DNA of 64,000 bases from contig NC_087096.1 in the NCBI RefSeq assembly GCF_963855985.1, forward strand, positions 5,146,001-5,210,000. The letters are read 5' to 3'. Source of the stretch: Ostrinia nubilalis. Taxonomy: Eukaryota; Arthropoda; Insecta; Lepidoptera; Crambidae. Positions 13,295-25,125 of the stretch are shown one piece after another. Position numbers and translations under genes: made by a program. Position 1 is the first letter of the stretch, and every line of letters starts with the position of its first letter. A model generated the notes under the pieces. The model saw only the letters and a list, made by a program, of their open reading frames with translations. It made no database searches and was not told where the DNA came from.

Positions 13295-14129
13295 ATGAAT
13301 ATCCGGTAAATCTTAAAGCTGATGACAGTATCTAACAAAGACCATCGAAACTGTGTGACTGGCTGTTTTTCTTATTCTGTGGTTGTGTTATACATATTCC
13401 ACATAGGTTCACTTAAATACTCACACCGAAAGCTAGCACTCGTTTGGAAATTTATTAATTTTTCTTTATTCAGAAAACCACAGTTCATTATTATATTATT
13501 ACAAACAGGTATTTTTATAGTTCTTACGCCCAATAAATGGGTTATTTATTAACACTCCAGACTAGTGCTCAAAGTAATACTTATTAAAGGATTATTTTTG
13601 TTTTATCTCCAAGTAGCTTTCTGAGTTATTATTTGAATTGGACTCGATTCAATTAGTTAAAAAAACACCTTGGTTTCCTGTTGGATTTGTTGAATGCAAA
13701 CGACTTAAAACCCGAATTTCCTCAGAATAAAGATTACTTCCTCCTTCTAAGGATTCAGTCGTGGAGGAAAATTTTAAGGAATACGCAAACAAACAAAGAC
13801 ATAAATAAAAAACACATCGTTACCTATCATCTTTTCCCGAAAATGAGAATATTATTTATACGGAAATTCTTCAAAAGTATGCTAATTGAACTGATCGTTT
13901 TACTTGGTCTATGGTTGTGTTACTAAAGCTTCAGTATACATATAGAATAACAATCGTATGACTAGGCGCCCGCGCGTTCGGAAGTAGGTACGTTACAGTT
14001 GTTTATGTACGCTTGTAGACATAAAATTTTATATTAATTTAATGGTGAAGTGTTACAACGATGAATTGGTTTTGCTATTCGTATCTATGTAGGTAAAGAT
14101 TTTTTCACAGATTGTACATACTTAGGTAT
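13295..14129. other. AT-rich stretch, no recognised gene
   Basis: Chance frames of 76 and 81 codons (13322-13552 and 13681-13926) have AT-driven residue composition rich in K, I, F and L and no motif. I do not call them genes. Confidence 0.45.
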
Positions 14130-14346
14130 CTTGTAGAACTGATGGTCGTTTAAGCAGAAAAGTTCTCGAGTGCAACCACGGACCGGAAGACTCGGTGTGG
14201 GCAGGTATCCCACTCAGTGGAGCGATGATCCAGTTAAGGTCGCGGGAAACACTTGTATACAGTATTCATAATCGGTCATTGTGGAGATCATCGGTGGAGT
14301 TTTTGTCTAGCAGTGGACGCCTTTTGGTTGAAATGATGACAAATAA
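14130..14346 (+). mobile_element. RTE-type LINE 3' end, degraded
   Basis: It carries the family's order of blocks: RTDGR-like, KVLE-like, a PTQWSDDPVKVA-like block, a SLW block, and then the tail AGCAGTGGACGCCTTTTGGTTGAAATGATGA. Frames are broken. Most similar to the subfamily at 25890-26115. Confidence 0.7.
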
Positions 14347-15258
14347 TTGTCTATTTTATATGTCTTCTTCTATTTTCTTACGTAAACCACAATCTTAGAT
14401 ACTTCATTTCTGAGAAGAAAATGGTCTGCACATTATTTGAGAGATGTAGAGATTTTATGACATTGTTTTTATAATTGAATAAACTGCAAGAAATCACTGG
14501 AAGAAATACCTTTTCAATCATACAGAACTGATATAAAGTTTCCATAATACAAACATACTGAATAGGAGAAGAAACTTTTTATTGATTGAAACATCTGACC
14601 TAGTTCCAACGTAAACTTGGGAAACCGTCGATGTAACTTAAAAATTCTCAAATGGTTTAGCTAGAAGTCCTTTTGCTCGTACGAGCAACTCAAATAATTG
14701 GGACAAAAGTAAATTACCTAGTTCCGATCGGGCTCCTTTGAAATTTAAGGCAGGGTAACGACTCGTATTTACTTGGTTCTTCGGCCCCAATCTTTAGTCA
14801 AACCAAATCAAATACCCATTAATGTATTATGTCAAGGTTTCACAGTTCATATCCTTGTTAGGTAGCTGACATAACAATGGGATCCATTCTTATGGGTAAT
14901 CTAATCTGGTTAAATGGTTTAACTAATAATAATAAATTTTTATTGCAGACATTTCTTTCCATAGTCGGTTAGTAGTTACAGAAATAATTATAATAAGCTA
15001 GTGTATAAAGAGAAAGCAGTTACACTATTTTAACCGGTACAGGGAAGATGTTGGTCTGCATCTCATCTGTTGAAAATTGATGACCAGTCCGAAGGTATAA
15101 CAGTGTACTAGTAATTTGTGACAATTCCGCTCTACAGATTTATTTACATCACATAATTTTAATCTAACGCTAAAGATTTAGAATTTAAGCCGGATTTATG
15201 TTTATCTGAAGTGTTGTATCGTGAAGCATCAGAACGGAATCTAATGTATGAAACATTA
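14347..15258. other. AT-rich stretch with one possible SINE remnant
   Basis: Around 15045-15110 the text TGGTCTGCATCTCATCTGTT, followed by a CAGTCCGAAGG block, resembles the 3' half of the SINE at 41674-41994 in the same (minus) orientation. It is heavily decayed. Nothing else was recognised. Confidence 0.4.
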
Positions 15259-15412
15259 GGCTGAGTTGCACCACCTAACTTTGACCGTAACTTTAAAGGT
15301 AACCGGTGTTTTTTTGTATGGAGTTTGACAGATTTTTGACAGAATTTTTTTATGTGACAGGAGGCAAACGAGCAGACGGATCACCTGACATTTGACAAAG
15401 TTTTAGTCAGCC
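15259..15412. mobile_element. MITE family A, copy 3, with a small insertion
   Basis: It opens GGCTGAGTTGCACCACC and ends GTCAGCC, with TTA on both sides (15256-15258 and 15413-15415). About 45 bp in the middle (roughly 15343-15388, containing GGAGGCAAACGAGCAGACGG) is absent from the other copies. The right arm is decayed. Confidence 0.75.
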
Positions 15413-15483
15413 TTAGTACACGACACGACACGTCATAACCCTCTAGTTTATCATCCCGTCAGACAAATAAAATCACAAAAACG

Positions 15484-15819
15484 GTGACGATATTTCCAAA
15501 GTCGGCAAAAATGACACACTCACCAAGGTTATCTGCCCGGTGCACGGGAAACATTGCAGCGCATAGCACCACCATCAAGCTCGCGCGCGCCATCTTGCGT
15601 CAGCCGTCATGCGCCCACGTCGCCGCACGTCCGAGACGCGAACGTGTTAACGACCATGTCCCTCCGGTGTTCACGCACGGAGGGAACCCGATCTGCAACA
15701 ATAGGGACATTTCTGTGTCAACGTTTCTGGGGAAATGGGGAGAATGGAATGGATTTGTTCAGATGGATTTATTTTTACAATTTGTAGCTGTAGAGTCCGC
15801 ACCAACAGGCTATCAATGA
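15484..15819 (+). other. GC-rich island with open frames of 111 and 77 codons; coding status unknown
   Basis: Between about 15500 and 15700 the DNA is CpG-rich against an AT-rich background (for example GCTCGCGCGCGCC). Two overlapping plus-strand frames are open (15484-15819 and 15554-15787). Neither translation shows a recognisable domain, and neither is clearly preferred by codon use. It could be an exon, a promoter-associated GC-rich patch or an unidentified transposon fragment. Confidence 0.25.
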
Positions 15820-16135
15820 TTTTATGATAAAATTAACTAAAGCAAACACTGAACTTTCATGATGATCTCAACATTATTCCGCTTTACAAACGAAGATAAG
15901 AACTAAATAATTATTAAAGCCCTAGAGAGTTATAGTATAATTAAAAAAAAATAAGAAAAAAAAATCACGGCACGCATCCTAGCCCGGATGATTTACAAAA
16001 TGGGAAAAATCTGGCAAACGTTCTTATAAGCCATGTTTACACTTCTTTCACCCATTTGTTTCGTTTCCACTAAATAAACACCCCAAAAAGTACCGGCAAT
16101 AAATACTCGAGTAGTTCGCAATCTCCCATCACTAA
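15820..16135. other. AT-rich stretch, one short repeat fragment
   Basis: The phrase CACGGCACGCATCCTAGCCC near 15966 recurs in slightly changed form near 25826, so a small dispersed repeat is present. No gene seen. Confidence 0.4.
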
Positions 16136-16253
16136 GGCTGGGTTGCACCATCTTACTTTAACTTAAACAAACGTCAAAAATCTGTCCAACTCCATACAAA
16201 ATTCACCGGTTATCGTTATAGTTACGGTCAAAGTTTGGTGGTGCAACTCAGCC
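16136..16253. mobile_element. MITE family A, copy 4
   Basis: It starts GGCTGGGTTGCACCA and ends TGGTGCAACTCAGCC, with TAA duplicated at 16133-16135 and 16254-16256. 118 bp, very like copy 1. Confidence 0.85.
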
Positions 16254-17379
16254 TAAGTACGCCCTATTTAGCCGGGTCAAGAGCTTAATAAACAAGACCG
16301 TATATTATTGCAGATATCTCAAAACAAGAGCCACGAGATAGAGATCGGTGCTGTGAGCCGACCGAGAACACAAACCAGGATTAGAGAACTTAGGCTACAT
16401 ATAAGTGGTTAAAAGGACTACAAATAAGTGGTTGAAGTAAGCCTTTTGTTACGCGGTTTAAGGTTATCTTGAGTAGATTTGAGTACAAGGTCACATACTT
16501 ATTGACCTTTAACCCTTCATAACTTGATAAAATAGCACATCATAGATTGATTTTTGAGGAAAAGAAATTAAAATATCGCCTCTCTATCTCTCATGAGTGA
16601 TAAATCAAATCTTTCAAAACCAAAACCGGATCTTTATTTGTTTAGATTCGCTCTACCAGCATTTGCTCAAGCGCAGCAAGTGCTCAGAAAAATATGGCAT
16701 CCCAACCTGACAATCAGCATGGAAAGTGTAGTGAAGGAAAATTTAGTGGTGCATGGTGCTCCTGCAGTGAAGACTAAAAGACCTGATTAAGATGATGAAG
16801 GGCACTAATTAAGTTAAAAGTGATTTGTATTTCCACACCTGTAGACGTAGCACCAAAATAAAAGCGAAGAACGATGTGTAATAAACTATTTTACTGCAGT
16901 AAAAAAATAAATGTTTCACCATAAAATAGTATCTACAACGATCCATTATCCTACTTCTCTATTAACTATCACTAAAACATAAATAAAATTAAATTGCAAA
17001 AACAACCGTTATTCTCCGAGCATTTCGTGAACAAATTCGACTTGTTCCAAAGACGGATATTTGGATTGTAAATCTTTTGATATCTCCCACGCCTACCGAT
17101 AGGGGACGAAAACAATGGCCATGAATTAAATTTGCGATCCTTTGATCTGGCCGTCTGTCTGTATAGCAGCGCCTGTGTAACAAAAAGGACTTATTTGGGA
17201 AATACGTTAGAATAACTCATGTATCTTTTATAGTTGTAAGACGGGCTTTTATCTTTGTTGTTTCTTACGCCCTATGCGTAATAATATATGTTTCTTCTGA
17301 AGTGACAAACCGGTAGTGATAGGTGAGTATCATAAAACAAATTCACGTTCCCAAAACAAATTATAACTTTATAGTTTCT
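16254..17379. other. AT-rich stretch; one 65-codon frame of unknown status
   Basis: The frame at 16593-16790 starts with an ATG and gives a 65-residue product beginning MSDKSNLSKPKPDLYLF. No family is recognised, and there is no upstream or downstream context to support a gene. I leave it as unproven. Confidence 0.3.
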
Positions 17380-17528
17380 TATCATCATCATCATCTCAGC
17401 CACGGGACGTCTATTACTGAACATAGGCCTCCCCCAATGCTTTCCTTGTTGACCGGTTGGTAGCGGCCTGCGTCCAGCGCCTTCTTGCTACCTTAACAAT
17501 ATGGTCAGTCTACCTTGTGGGAGGACTT
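17380..17528 (-). mobile_element. RTE-type LINE 3' end, minus strand
   Basis: The plus strand begins ATCATCATCATCATCTCAGC (the inverted ATGATG tail) and continues through the inverted YVQQW block and the block encoding W-D-DL-KVA-RRW. It ends near CCTTGTGGGAGGAC. Closely related to the copy at 57.3 kb. 5'-truncated. Confidence 0.75.
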
Positions 17529-18503
17529 TGTAGTTTCTTATAGTACCTGACTAAGTCATTAAGCCACGCAATTGAAATACCACTACATATTCTATTTAGT
17601 TTTGTGGCATCTTCATGTGAGATTTACTGTAACGAAAAAGTGTTGTTGACTGGGAGCTTAATCGATGGATAAATGTTTAGGTACTCACCTATCACTTTGC
17701 ACAAGCTTGACACCTTTTAAAATAAACAAACCTTATAGGCAATTAAAACTTTATAACTCGCTTTGAAACACCCTGACAAAATAAAAAGGAGAAAAAACGA
17801 TAACGCTCTTCCAAAAGTAATTGTTGAAACCAAAGACTATCAAAACTTAGTCTATCTCACATAAACAAGGCAATATACAAGAGAATAATACCAAATCGTC
17901 GTCCAATAACGATTACAATCGAATCGTACACAATCGTTAATCATATTTACTGATCGCTCCCAAAAAAGTTTCGTCCGAAATCAAAAACAACGCAGCATTT
18001 GGGAACAATTAAAACAAGTTTATTGTTTTGTTCTTTCGGACACGTTTCGTTTAGGCGCTACGTTTTGGCGTAATGGCTTTAAAAGCGTATTATTTTTGTA
18101 AATGGAAATGGAATATCGTTAGTTGGCAAGGGCATGAAAATGGTGGATAGAATTTGTAAAATTTTTGGATGAAAATGATATCCAAATTTTAAAACACACG
18201 TCACAGACAGCTGATTTTATTTTTCATATCTATCTACTTATTATGAAATGCAGGCTTTTGCTATATCTTTGGCTTTGTTCTCCCAAACATCTTTAAATAC
18301 AACTCTTTTTAGATTGAATCAACTATTTAACTTTGAATTCAACTTTGAATTCGCTTTGAAGAAATTTGAATTTAACTTTGAATTCCACGATACCTACCTA
18401 ACCGTATTTCAGGGCGTTTATTATACTTTAAAGTTGCTACGTTTATAATACTTTTCAGGTTTACCACTTTACTAGAGACGGTTACTTAACCGACCGACTA
18501 CTA
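17529..18503. other. AT-rich stretch with a local GAATTC-rich simple region
   Basis: Between 18330 and 18390 the words TTTGAATTC and ACTTTGAATT recur four or five times, forming a small cryptic repeat that produces the frame at 18248-18448. No gene seen. Confidence 0.4.
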
Positions 18504-18621
18504 AGCTGGATTGTACCATCTTACTTTAACTTTGACAAACGTCAAAAATCTGTCAAACTCTATACAAAAAACACCGCTTATTGTCATAGTTACGGTCAAA
18601 GTTAGGTGGTGCAACTCAGCC
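18504..18621. mobile_element. MITE family A, copy 5, decayed left end
   Basis: The left end has lost a G (AAGCTGGATTGTACCATC), while the right end is intact (GGTGCAACTCAGCC). The interior matches copies 1 and 4. A target duplication is not clear. Confidence 0.75.
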
Positions 18622-18917
18622 TTTTAGAGATAAGTTCTTAAAACACTTACTAAAAAAGCTAGATCGTTCTTTAAAAGTTATTCTCTTAATAAAACTAACA
18701 ATACATTTGGAAGCAATCAAAACCGCCGTAAGTATTTAGTATAATCTAACTTTGCTGCTGGCACCACGCCAGGTAAGTTCACTGTCACAGTTATTATATT
18801 ACCCTGGATAAAGTTCGTATCACTTCATGAATTCTAATTGTTACAACTAGAAATGCACCGTTCCTGAGAACTTCCAAGTAGGTGATATTGCCGGAATATT
18901 TTCCTTGAGTGAGTTGA

Positions 18918-19222
18918 GTGGATCAGAGAAAAGACGGGGGTTAGCGACGTGGTAGAAGTGATTGAGAGCCGTAAATGGAGATGGGCAGGGCACATTGCAC
19001 GGATGAACCAGGATCGCTGGGCCAGAAAGACCCTGGAGTGGAGACCCCGCAACAACACCCGCGGCAGGGGAAGACCGCCTAAACGGTGGACAGACGACAT
19101 CCGGCAACAGGATGGAGTGAACTGGATGCGTATGGCCAGGGACAGAAGTCAGTGGAGGGTTGAAGAGGAGGCCTATGTTCGAAGGCGAACCCAAAGGCTG
19201 CTATAGATAGATAGATAGATTT
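18918..19222 (+). mobile_element. RTE-type LINE 3' end, second subfamily, with (TAGA)n tail
   Basis: A reading frame gives the family's C-terminal block: RKWRWAGHIARM, then LEWRPRN, then GRGRPPKRWTDDI, then RDRSQWR, ending at TAG 19204-19206. It is followed directly by TAGATAGATAGATAGAT, the short tandem tail expected of RTE-type elements. The sequence clearly differs from the ATGATG subfamily. It is 5'-truncated, but the remaining 3' frame is intact. Confidence 0.8.
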
Positions 19223-19290
19223 CCCTTGAGTGGAAATATTGGAGGACACTACGAAAAAACGTTGATTTTTTGTCGCTGGTTGAGTTGTAA

Positions 19291-19733
19291 CCGCCTCTGT
19301 GGTATGGAAGGACCACCTGCTTCAGACCCAGAGATAAGTGGTCCCGGGTTCGATTCCCAATGGGTGCATATTTTTGTATTCGGACTGGTTGGTGGCTTAA
19401 GGGTAGGGTACAAACGACTGTTCATCTTATGTGGAGTACAAATAAGAGTCAGTGAAATATTAACACGTTTATTGGCTCTGTTCGAGCTCGAACTCGATGA
19501 TGTCAGGCTAGAGCTTGTTCTAAGTACGCCTGGCTGCGTACGAGCATCTTACCAAAGTCTGTCGCCTTAACCACAATGTTAACAGCATTGTTATGTTCCG
19601 GCAGTTAGAGGTAAGATGGCCAGTTCCTCTGTGGTTGAGGATTCTGGGTGAAGCTCGCATCCACCTCCGGCATGATCATCACTGTTCATCAAGTGAGATG
19701 CAAGCCAAGAGCTTCCTTGTTGCGGATAAAAAA
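19291..19733 (+). mobile_element. tRNA-derived SINE (family 1), with a 105-bp internal insert
   Basis: The head (CCGCCTCTGTGG) carries a tRNA-like A/B-box region with GGTTCGATTCCC. The body runs through CATCTTACCAAAGTCTGTCG and ends TTGTTGCGGATAAAAAA. Compared with the copy at 36936-37262, it has about 105 extra bases (19409-19513) between GGGTAGGG and CTTGTTCTAAG. The extra piece contains TTCGAGCTCGAA. Confidence 0.8.
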
Positions 19734-19904
19734 GATATCCTAGTTGCAGGAAAGTGTAGCACTTCTCCAAATTTCAGATTGCATAAGATTGGTAATTCAT
19801 TTATGGGAAAATGTATTAAATTCTTTAATAAATTACCACAAACTGTTGTAAAACTACCCATTCATAAATTCAAAGCACATATTAAAAGTACCTTAATGAA
19901 ATGA
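19734..19904 (+). mobile_element. LINE reverse transcriptase C-terminal remnant
   Basis: An open frame ending at TGA 19902-19904 reads FRLHKIGNSFMGKCIKFFNK, then LP, then FKAHIKSTLMK. This resembles the C-terminal tail shared by several insect LINE reverse transcriptases (a FxxKLP motif followed by FKxxLKxxL). It directly follows the SINE tail. No catalytic motif remains. Confidence 0.55.
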
Positions 19905-20381
19905 GGATGAGGAGTGAATAGTTCTGTTACCAGGTAATATTTCTGCTTACAACACTAGCTTAGTTCAGTAAGTTCCTGATATTTTCATTGACATCGGTAT
20001 GCAGATTTGAATTGGTTTCGCAGTTCGGGATTTACATTCCATTCCGAATTTGGTCGCCTAATTTAGGCAACAATTCAAAGTAATTTTCAACTAGAGAAAT
20101 AGGTAGAAACCTAACTACACTATACGTTGCGATACGTCATGATGTGAGGTATGCGTAATAGACTTCTATGTTTTAATTTTGATAGAAAAGTTACATCATT
20201 TTTAGTTTATTATATTAATTTATGATCTATAAAGGGGTCTGGTTTGAATTCTAGTTCAATCTAGAATACCCCTTGTGTTTGAATCCCCATTTATAGCATT
20301 CCTGCCTTGATTTGGCTTGAACCAATCTGTCTAAAAGACCTAAAGTATTCTGTACTTCGGTGGGTGTCATGTCGGACACTT
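19905..20381. other. AT-rich stretch, no feature recognised
   Basis: No coding-like frame or repeat ends were seen. Confidence 0.4.
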
Positions 20382-20522
20382 CATCATCATCATTTCAGCC
20401 ATAGGACGTTCACTGCTGAATATAGACCTGCCCAATGATTTCCATAATGAGCGGTTGGTAACGGCCTGCATCTAACCCTTCCTGCTACATTTATGAGGTC
20501 GTGGGTCCACCTTGTGGATGTC
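20382..20522 (-). mobile_element. RTE-type LINE 3' end, minus strand
   Basis: The plus strand starts CATCATCATTTCAGCCATAG and follows the inverted tail, then a degraded block ending GGGTCCACCTTGTGGATG. It is related to the 57.3-kb copy with scattered changes. Confidence 0.7.
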
Positions 20523-21820
20523 GGTCACTTAAGTGAATCAAAAAGTCTGACATTGTAATAAACCCAATTGCTATAGAACACACGTTAGTTAAGAAGAAGA
20601 CACACGTTATAATATTATCTATGTAGTTATTACAGCAAGTCATCATTTTTCATACGAGGAAAATGTCACAAACATAATTTACAAGAAGCGGCGCTGTAAA
20701 CACCATGTTTCAGGTCACTACTCGCGCTAGTACCCCATAAACTGCAAATGGTCTGCTATGTTTTAACTCAAACTCTTAAGCTATGGCATCTTCAACTACA
20801 TAATGGCTGGCTCGATAGGGCTGCCATCTATTGCGATTTTCTCGGACATTTCCGGATTTTAACTTTTTTATTAAAAAACCTGAATGTTAAATAACGGGCT
20901 GCACATAATGACTGAGATTTTAATCAATCTTTTTCAATCATACGTGGGTTGGCAAAACATTCCTGAAGTCAGATTACGGCGCTTCTAGACTCGTTTGAAG
21001 TTGTAGGTTCATCAAACAAATCAACAGATTATCAACAAACTAAACAACAAAAAATAATATTTATTTCGGGGTTAAATATTAAATTATTTTTTCAGCCAGA
21101 CATTCGTTTGGTATTTTATGGTTTTGGTATAATTTTTTCGAAACATAAAATCACGAAGGCTTTTGGCTTAAAAACTGAACGTGAAAAAATTTAATTACTC
21201 TCGCGTATTATTTTTTTGAATCCTGTCAGACACTTTTTGACAAAATATTATTACTGTATGGTAACCCTACTCCTAAGGAACCCTTTACATCCGACTAGAC
21301 GCGCAGTTTATGGCCCTAGAGACAGTCGTATACTGTAATACAAGACTTGTGTTCGGAACCTTTAATTATAGAAGGTATTTTAACCCTTGTACATTTTAAA
21401 GTCTGTCCTACTTACACAAAACAAAGTAAGGAATAGGTTGGAAGGGCTTTTGGTTTTAGAATAACGTAGGTACAAAATATTAAGTTTTTCTTATGTCTTT
21501 GATTGAGCTTTCATAAATATGTGGGTAAAAATATTGTTTTAAATATTACCTAATATTGCTTCTAAGTATAAAAGAAGTAATATTCATCATCAATTCCAAA
21601 TCATCATCCAAACAATTATTATGTTGAGGTAGCAATAATGATTAAAACACAAAACACAGTGAATTATTAAAATCATTGTTCATTTCAATTATTCCATTCA
21701 AATCATAATGATTTAATTCAAAATGTATTTTCCATATTTCTGGAAATAGCACTTGTTTTGTATTTATAAATTTTTGATCTCCACTAATGGCGTACTTTTC
21801 ATAATATCCAGTAAGTTATT
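20523..21820. other. AT-rich stretch, possible unassigned repeat
   Basis: The phrases CCCATAAACTGC (about 20733) and GCAGTTTATGG (about 21304) are near-inverted, and each is flanked by ACTAG-like or GCGCTAG words. This hints at a 570-bp inverted-end element, but the match is too short to call. No gene seen. Confidence 0.3.
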
Positions 21821-22128
21821 ATCCCATCAAAAACAATACTTGTCAAAAAAACCAAGTCTCGCAACTCAGTTGTTCTACGGTAAAAAGTTGTGAGATCCAT
21901 GTAATACCAAGTCCAGGCCAGGAAATCTTTAACGTTTTACATAAATATATTGACTTGGCCATCGCACTAAATAATGTTTTCATGCGATGGCCAAGTCATT
22001 ATATTTATGTAAAACGTTAAAGATTTCCTGGCCTGGACTTGGTATTACATGGATCTCACAACTTTTTACCGTAGAACAACTGAGTTGCGAGACTTGGTTT
22101 TTTTGACAAGTATTGTTTTTGATGGGAT
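21821..22128. repeat. Large near-perfect foldback (two 146-bp arms, 16-bp loop)
   Basis: The left arm (21821-21966, starting ATCCCATCAAAAACAATACT) and the right arm (21983-22128, ending AGTATTGTTTTTGATGGGAT) are reverse complements. I found one mismatch, inside the ATATATTGAC / TTATATT region. The loop is CTAAATAATGTTTTCA. No coding frame. A transcript from either strand would be a long hairpin RNA. Confidence 0.9.
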
Positions 22129-22338
22129 CTCATTTCTTTTTGTATTTTGTAGACAGCAGTTATGTATCTAGAAAACTGGACCGAAATTGAAAAATTTTAC
22201 TCGACTTGGCGGTTGCACTACCGTGCCCCCAAATCTCATTTCTTTTTGTATTTTGTAGACAGCAGTTATGTATCTAGAAAACTGGACCGAAATTGAAAAA
22301 TTTTACTCGACTTGGCGGTTGCACTACCGTGCCCCCAA
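22127..22338. repeat. Exact 106-bp tandem duplication next to the foldback
   Basis: The unit starts ATCTCATTTCTTTTTGTATT at 22127 and again at 22233, and ends each time with CTACCGTGCCCCCAA. I saw no difference between the units. The first unit overlaps the last two bases of the foldback. The motif CTCGACTTGGNGG...CCGTGCCCCCA appears a third time at 22672-22703. Confidence 0.85.
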
Positions 22339-22703
22339 ATATTTTAGTTTTTCCTTGATTCATACACCAAACACTACTTATATTCCAAATTTGAAACTTC
22401 TAGGTCTGCTAGAAGTGCCTTAGAATTTTGATGATCGGTGAGTCAGTGAGTCAGTCAGTGAGTGACAAAATTAAGTAACTTTGACCCGTTATAATTCCTA
22501 AACTACTGGTTCAAATTGAATGAAATTTTAAATATACCGTGTCTTTACAATGCCTGCATAGCTAATGAAAATTCAGCCTTCTAGTTTTATCCACAACGAA
22601 GTTACAGGCAGTAGAAAATGGCCTGAATTGCTTCGAGAAAAGGATGGTACGGCCGTGCCGCTTTTTTGCTCGACTTGGTGGGGGCACTGCCGTGCCCCCA
22701 GAT
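22339..22703. repeat. Repeat-derived tract sharing an end motif with the tandem unit
   Basis: It contains a GTCAGTGAGTCAGTCAGTGA simple stretch and ends with GCTCGACTTGGTGGGGGCAC followed by TGCCGTGCCCCCA, a variant of the end of the 106-bp units. It is probably an internal part of the same transposon family. The left boundary is uncertain. Confidence 0.45.
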
Positions 22704-23911
22704 TTGTAAGTAAATATCAATAGTATATGCAATCGCATCTAGCAAAATGATGTACTTAATAGATGAACACTCTACAATGAGCGTTAAATAACGACGTACT
22801 CATTATATATCAACGACAAAAATTATACTCAATCACAAACAGCGACAAGATGGAAGAAAAATTTGCAGTACAACAAAAAGGACTCAGTTACAGTTATAAA
22901 GCAATTAACAGTGTGACAAATACACAGCGGGCCAGGGAAATTGGGCCTGCCTATTATGATTTTGATATATTACACCCCCTGAAAGGGACAGAACAGGTGG
23001 CCGCGCGTTCTTTCGGCACTCTGTCCTTTTTTAGACTCCCCCTCCATTTAGCATCGTTGCGGGCTGTTTCGTCTTATCCCCGCACATCTTTTATCTGTTT
23101 TGTCACAAAAACCGGTTTGTATACTGTCGTCTCATCTGCTTTTTCTTGAGTTCGTTTTTTAATCGAGATAAGTGCAGTGACGCGTTTTAGTCGAATCTAT
23201 TTTTGTGTGTCATTTCTGACTTGACTGTGAGGGCAAAGTAATAAAATTGTTCAAAAATAAAAAAGCTTTTTTCTTGTCGATAAAGAACGCAGAGTTTATT
23301 ACAACACTAAGCAAAGATTAAGATATGATTTGGAAATAAAACTTCTTTAATCATTGAGTCGTCACGAGCCTCATTCACTACACATTTTTCCTATAAACTT
23401 TTTATCTGTAAATTAATAAGTAGAATTTTCATATTGAATACAACCTACGCGTATCTCTGGTTTCAGCAAGACAATAGAACGTTTTCATATTTTTTCTAAT
23501 AAATGTAGTAAGTATCCAACTCTCTAAAGGCTTTTTTCTGAATACAGACGTTACTTGAATCGCGTGTAAGTGGCTTGATGGAAGAAAATTTTACTGTCGG
23601 AGCTGTAAATGTAATGAGAAAGTGGCGTGATTCATAACAAAACGATAAATCAAGAGCAACGGCTGCAATTAGAGAAATTATACATCAACCCTTTTAGATG
23701 AGGTCAAAATATATCATGATGGAGCGCATATTTTAATAAGCGTATTTATGGAGGAAATGCGGGTAATGTACCTTACTAGCCTTCTTTTTGGGCCTTGGGA
23801 AATATCGAGAAATGAATTTGGTAAGATCCTGATGAATTAAAATATGTATGACCCTTATGTTGTTACCAAAAGAAGTTTATTTTTCAGGAAATTATTTAAA
23901 GTTCAAGCTTT
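22704..23911. other. Mostly AT-rich; one 99-codon frame of unknown status
   Basis: The ATG-started frame at 22850-23149 crosses a more GC-rich patch (22980-23110). It encodes a product with no recognised domain and a serine/phenylalanine-rich end. No supporting context, so not called a gene. Confidence 0.3.
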
Positions 23912-24003
23912 TTCATCATCATCATCATCTCAGCTATAGGACGTCCACTGCTGAACCAATGCTTTCCATGTAGGCCGGTTGGTAGCGGCCTGCGTCCAGC
24001 ACT
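23912..24003 (-). mobile_element. RTE-type LINE, extreme 3' end, minus strand
   Basis: The plus strand reads TTCATCATCATCATCATCTC, then AGGACGTCCACTGCTGAA, then a short part of the inverted block ending GGCCTGCGTCCAGC. About 90 bp, with an internal gap of roughly 16 bp compared with the 17380 copy. Confidence 0.7.
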
Positions 24004-25125
24004 ATCATATCAAATCAAGCTATTTATCTTCCTATAACTTAAACTTGCATATGAAACCCATTATTTAAGAAAACATCGAGTATGATTCCTCAGTAATGTA
24101 AACAGAATTGTTTATTTTGTGAATACCTATTATCTATTTATAGTACGAAAGGCACACGTTAACCTCGTAAGACCGAAGAGTAAATTGTGTCGACTTCTAA
24201 GTATCGCCGAATGTGCTTTCAGAAGAACGAATAATTTGAAGTAGTAAACGCCGAGCACTTCGAGTAAAAAAAAATCTATGTTAGAGATTTTCTTTTGCAT
24301 TCATATTTTCAGGGGCCCTATATAATAGTGCATAGAGCTTATTTTAGGTGAAAAATAATAAAAAAATGTTTTCTCTTAAAAGAACATTCGGTATTACAGA
24401 CTTTAAAAAGGAAAAGTAAATAAATTGTATTTTATACTTTAAAGTAAAACATAAATGTAACCTTCTTAATAAATTAATACTACATAAAGATACAATAACG
24501 ATATTAATAAATGCAACTGAAAAGGAACAACGGTTCTAATTTTATTTAATGTTTCATAATTAGTACTTTTAAAAGTACTATCGGTTTTATAACATACACT
24601 AATAATAGGTTAAAATGTACAAGAAATAAAGTGAATATTCATGTTAATTATAATATTTACTAAACTAAAAATCAGAACGTTATCATGGTAAATTTTCTCA
24701 ATCATATCATAATTTTAAAAGTCCCATACTCAATCCCATCTCAATAGAAAAAATATACAAAAATAAAACTTTCACCATCAAGACCGAATGTTCCTTGCAA
24801 AGAACTTTTATTTTTAAACTAAAAAAAATCTTACAAAACTACTTCAAATTGGGAAAAATAATTTTTTTGCTTAAACAAGCAGTATTTTAACTTAAATTAT
24901 ACTGGTCAGTTTTGCAATTAAACTACGTTTACGTGAAGAAAAAAAATTAATCGCACATCATGTCTTCTTGGACGAACCACCTTGTTAAAGAAAAATGATA
25001 ATTTGACAGTGACATTTTGTTTTTTTTATATTAATAAGTTCGGATACCTGATTTTGAATACTTTAAGCCATAGACTATCACTGTTTTCTTTCGATAGGCG
25101 CGAATTTTTGAACTTTAATTTACCG
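24004..25125. other. Very AT-rich stretch, no feature recognised
   Basis: Long A/T runs, no frame over 60 codons and no repeat ends. Confidence 0.5.

Noticed and set aside
19226..19570. 114-codon plus frame
   Set aside because: Lies over the SINE head and its insert; no coding signature.
22441..22470. GTGAGTCAGTCAGTGAGTGA stretch as a CRISPR-like or regulatory array
   Set aside because: A simple imperfect microsatellite inside a transposon-derived tract. No spacers and a eukaryotic context.
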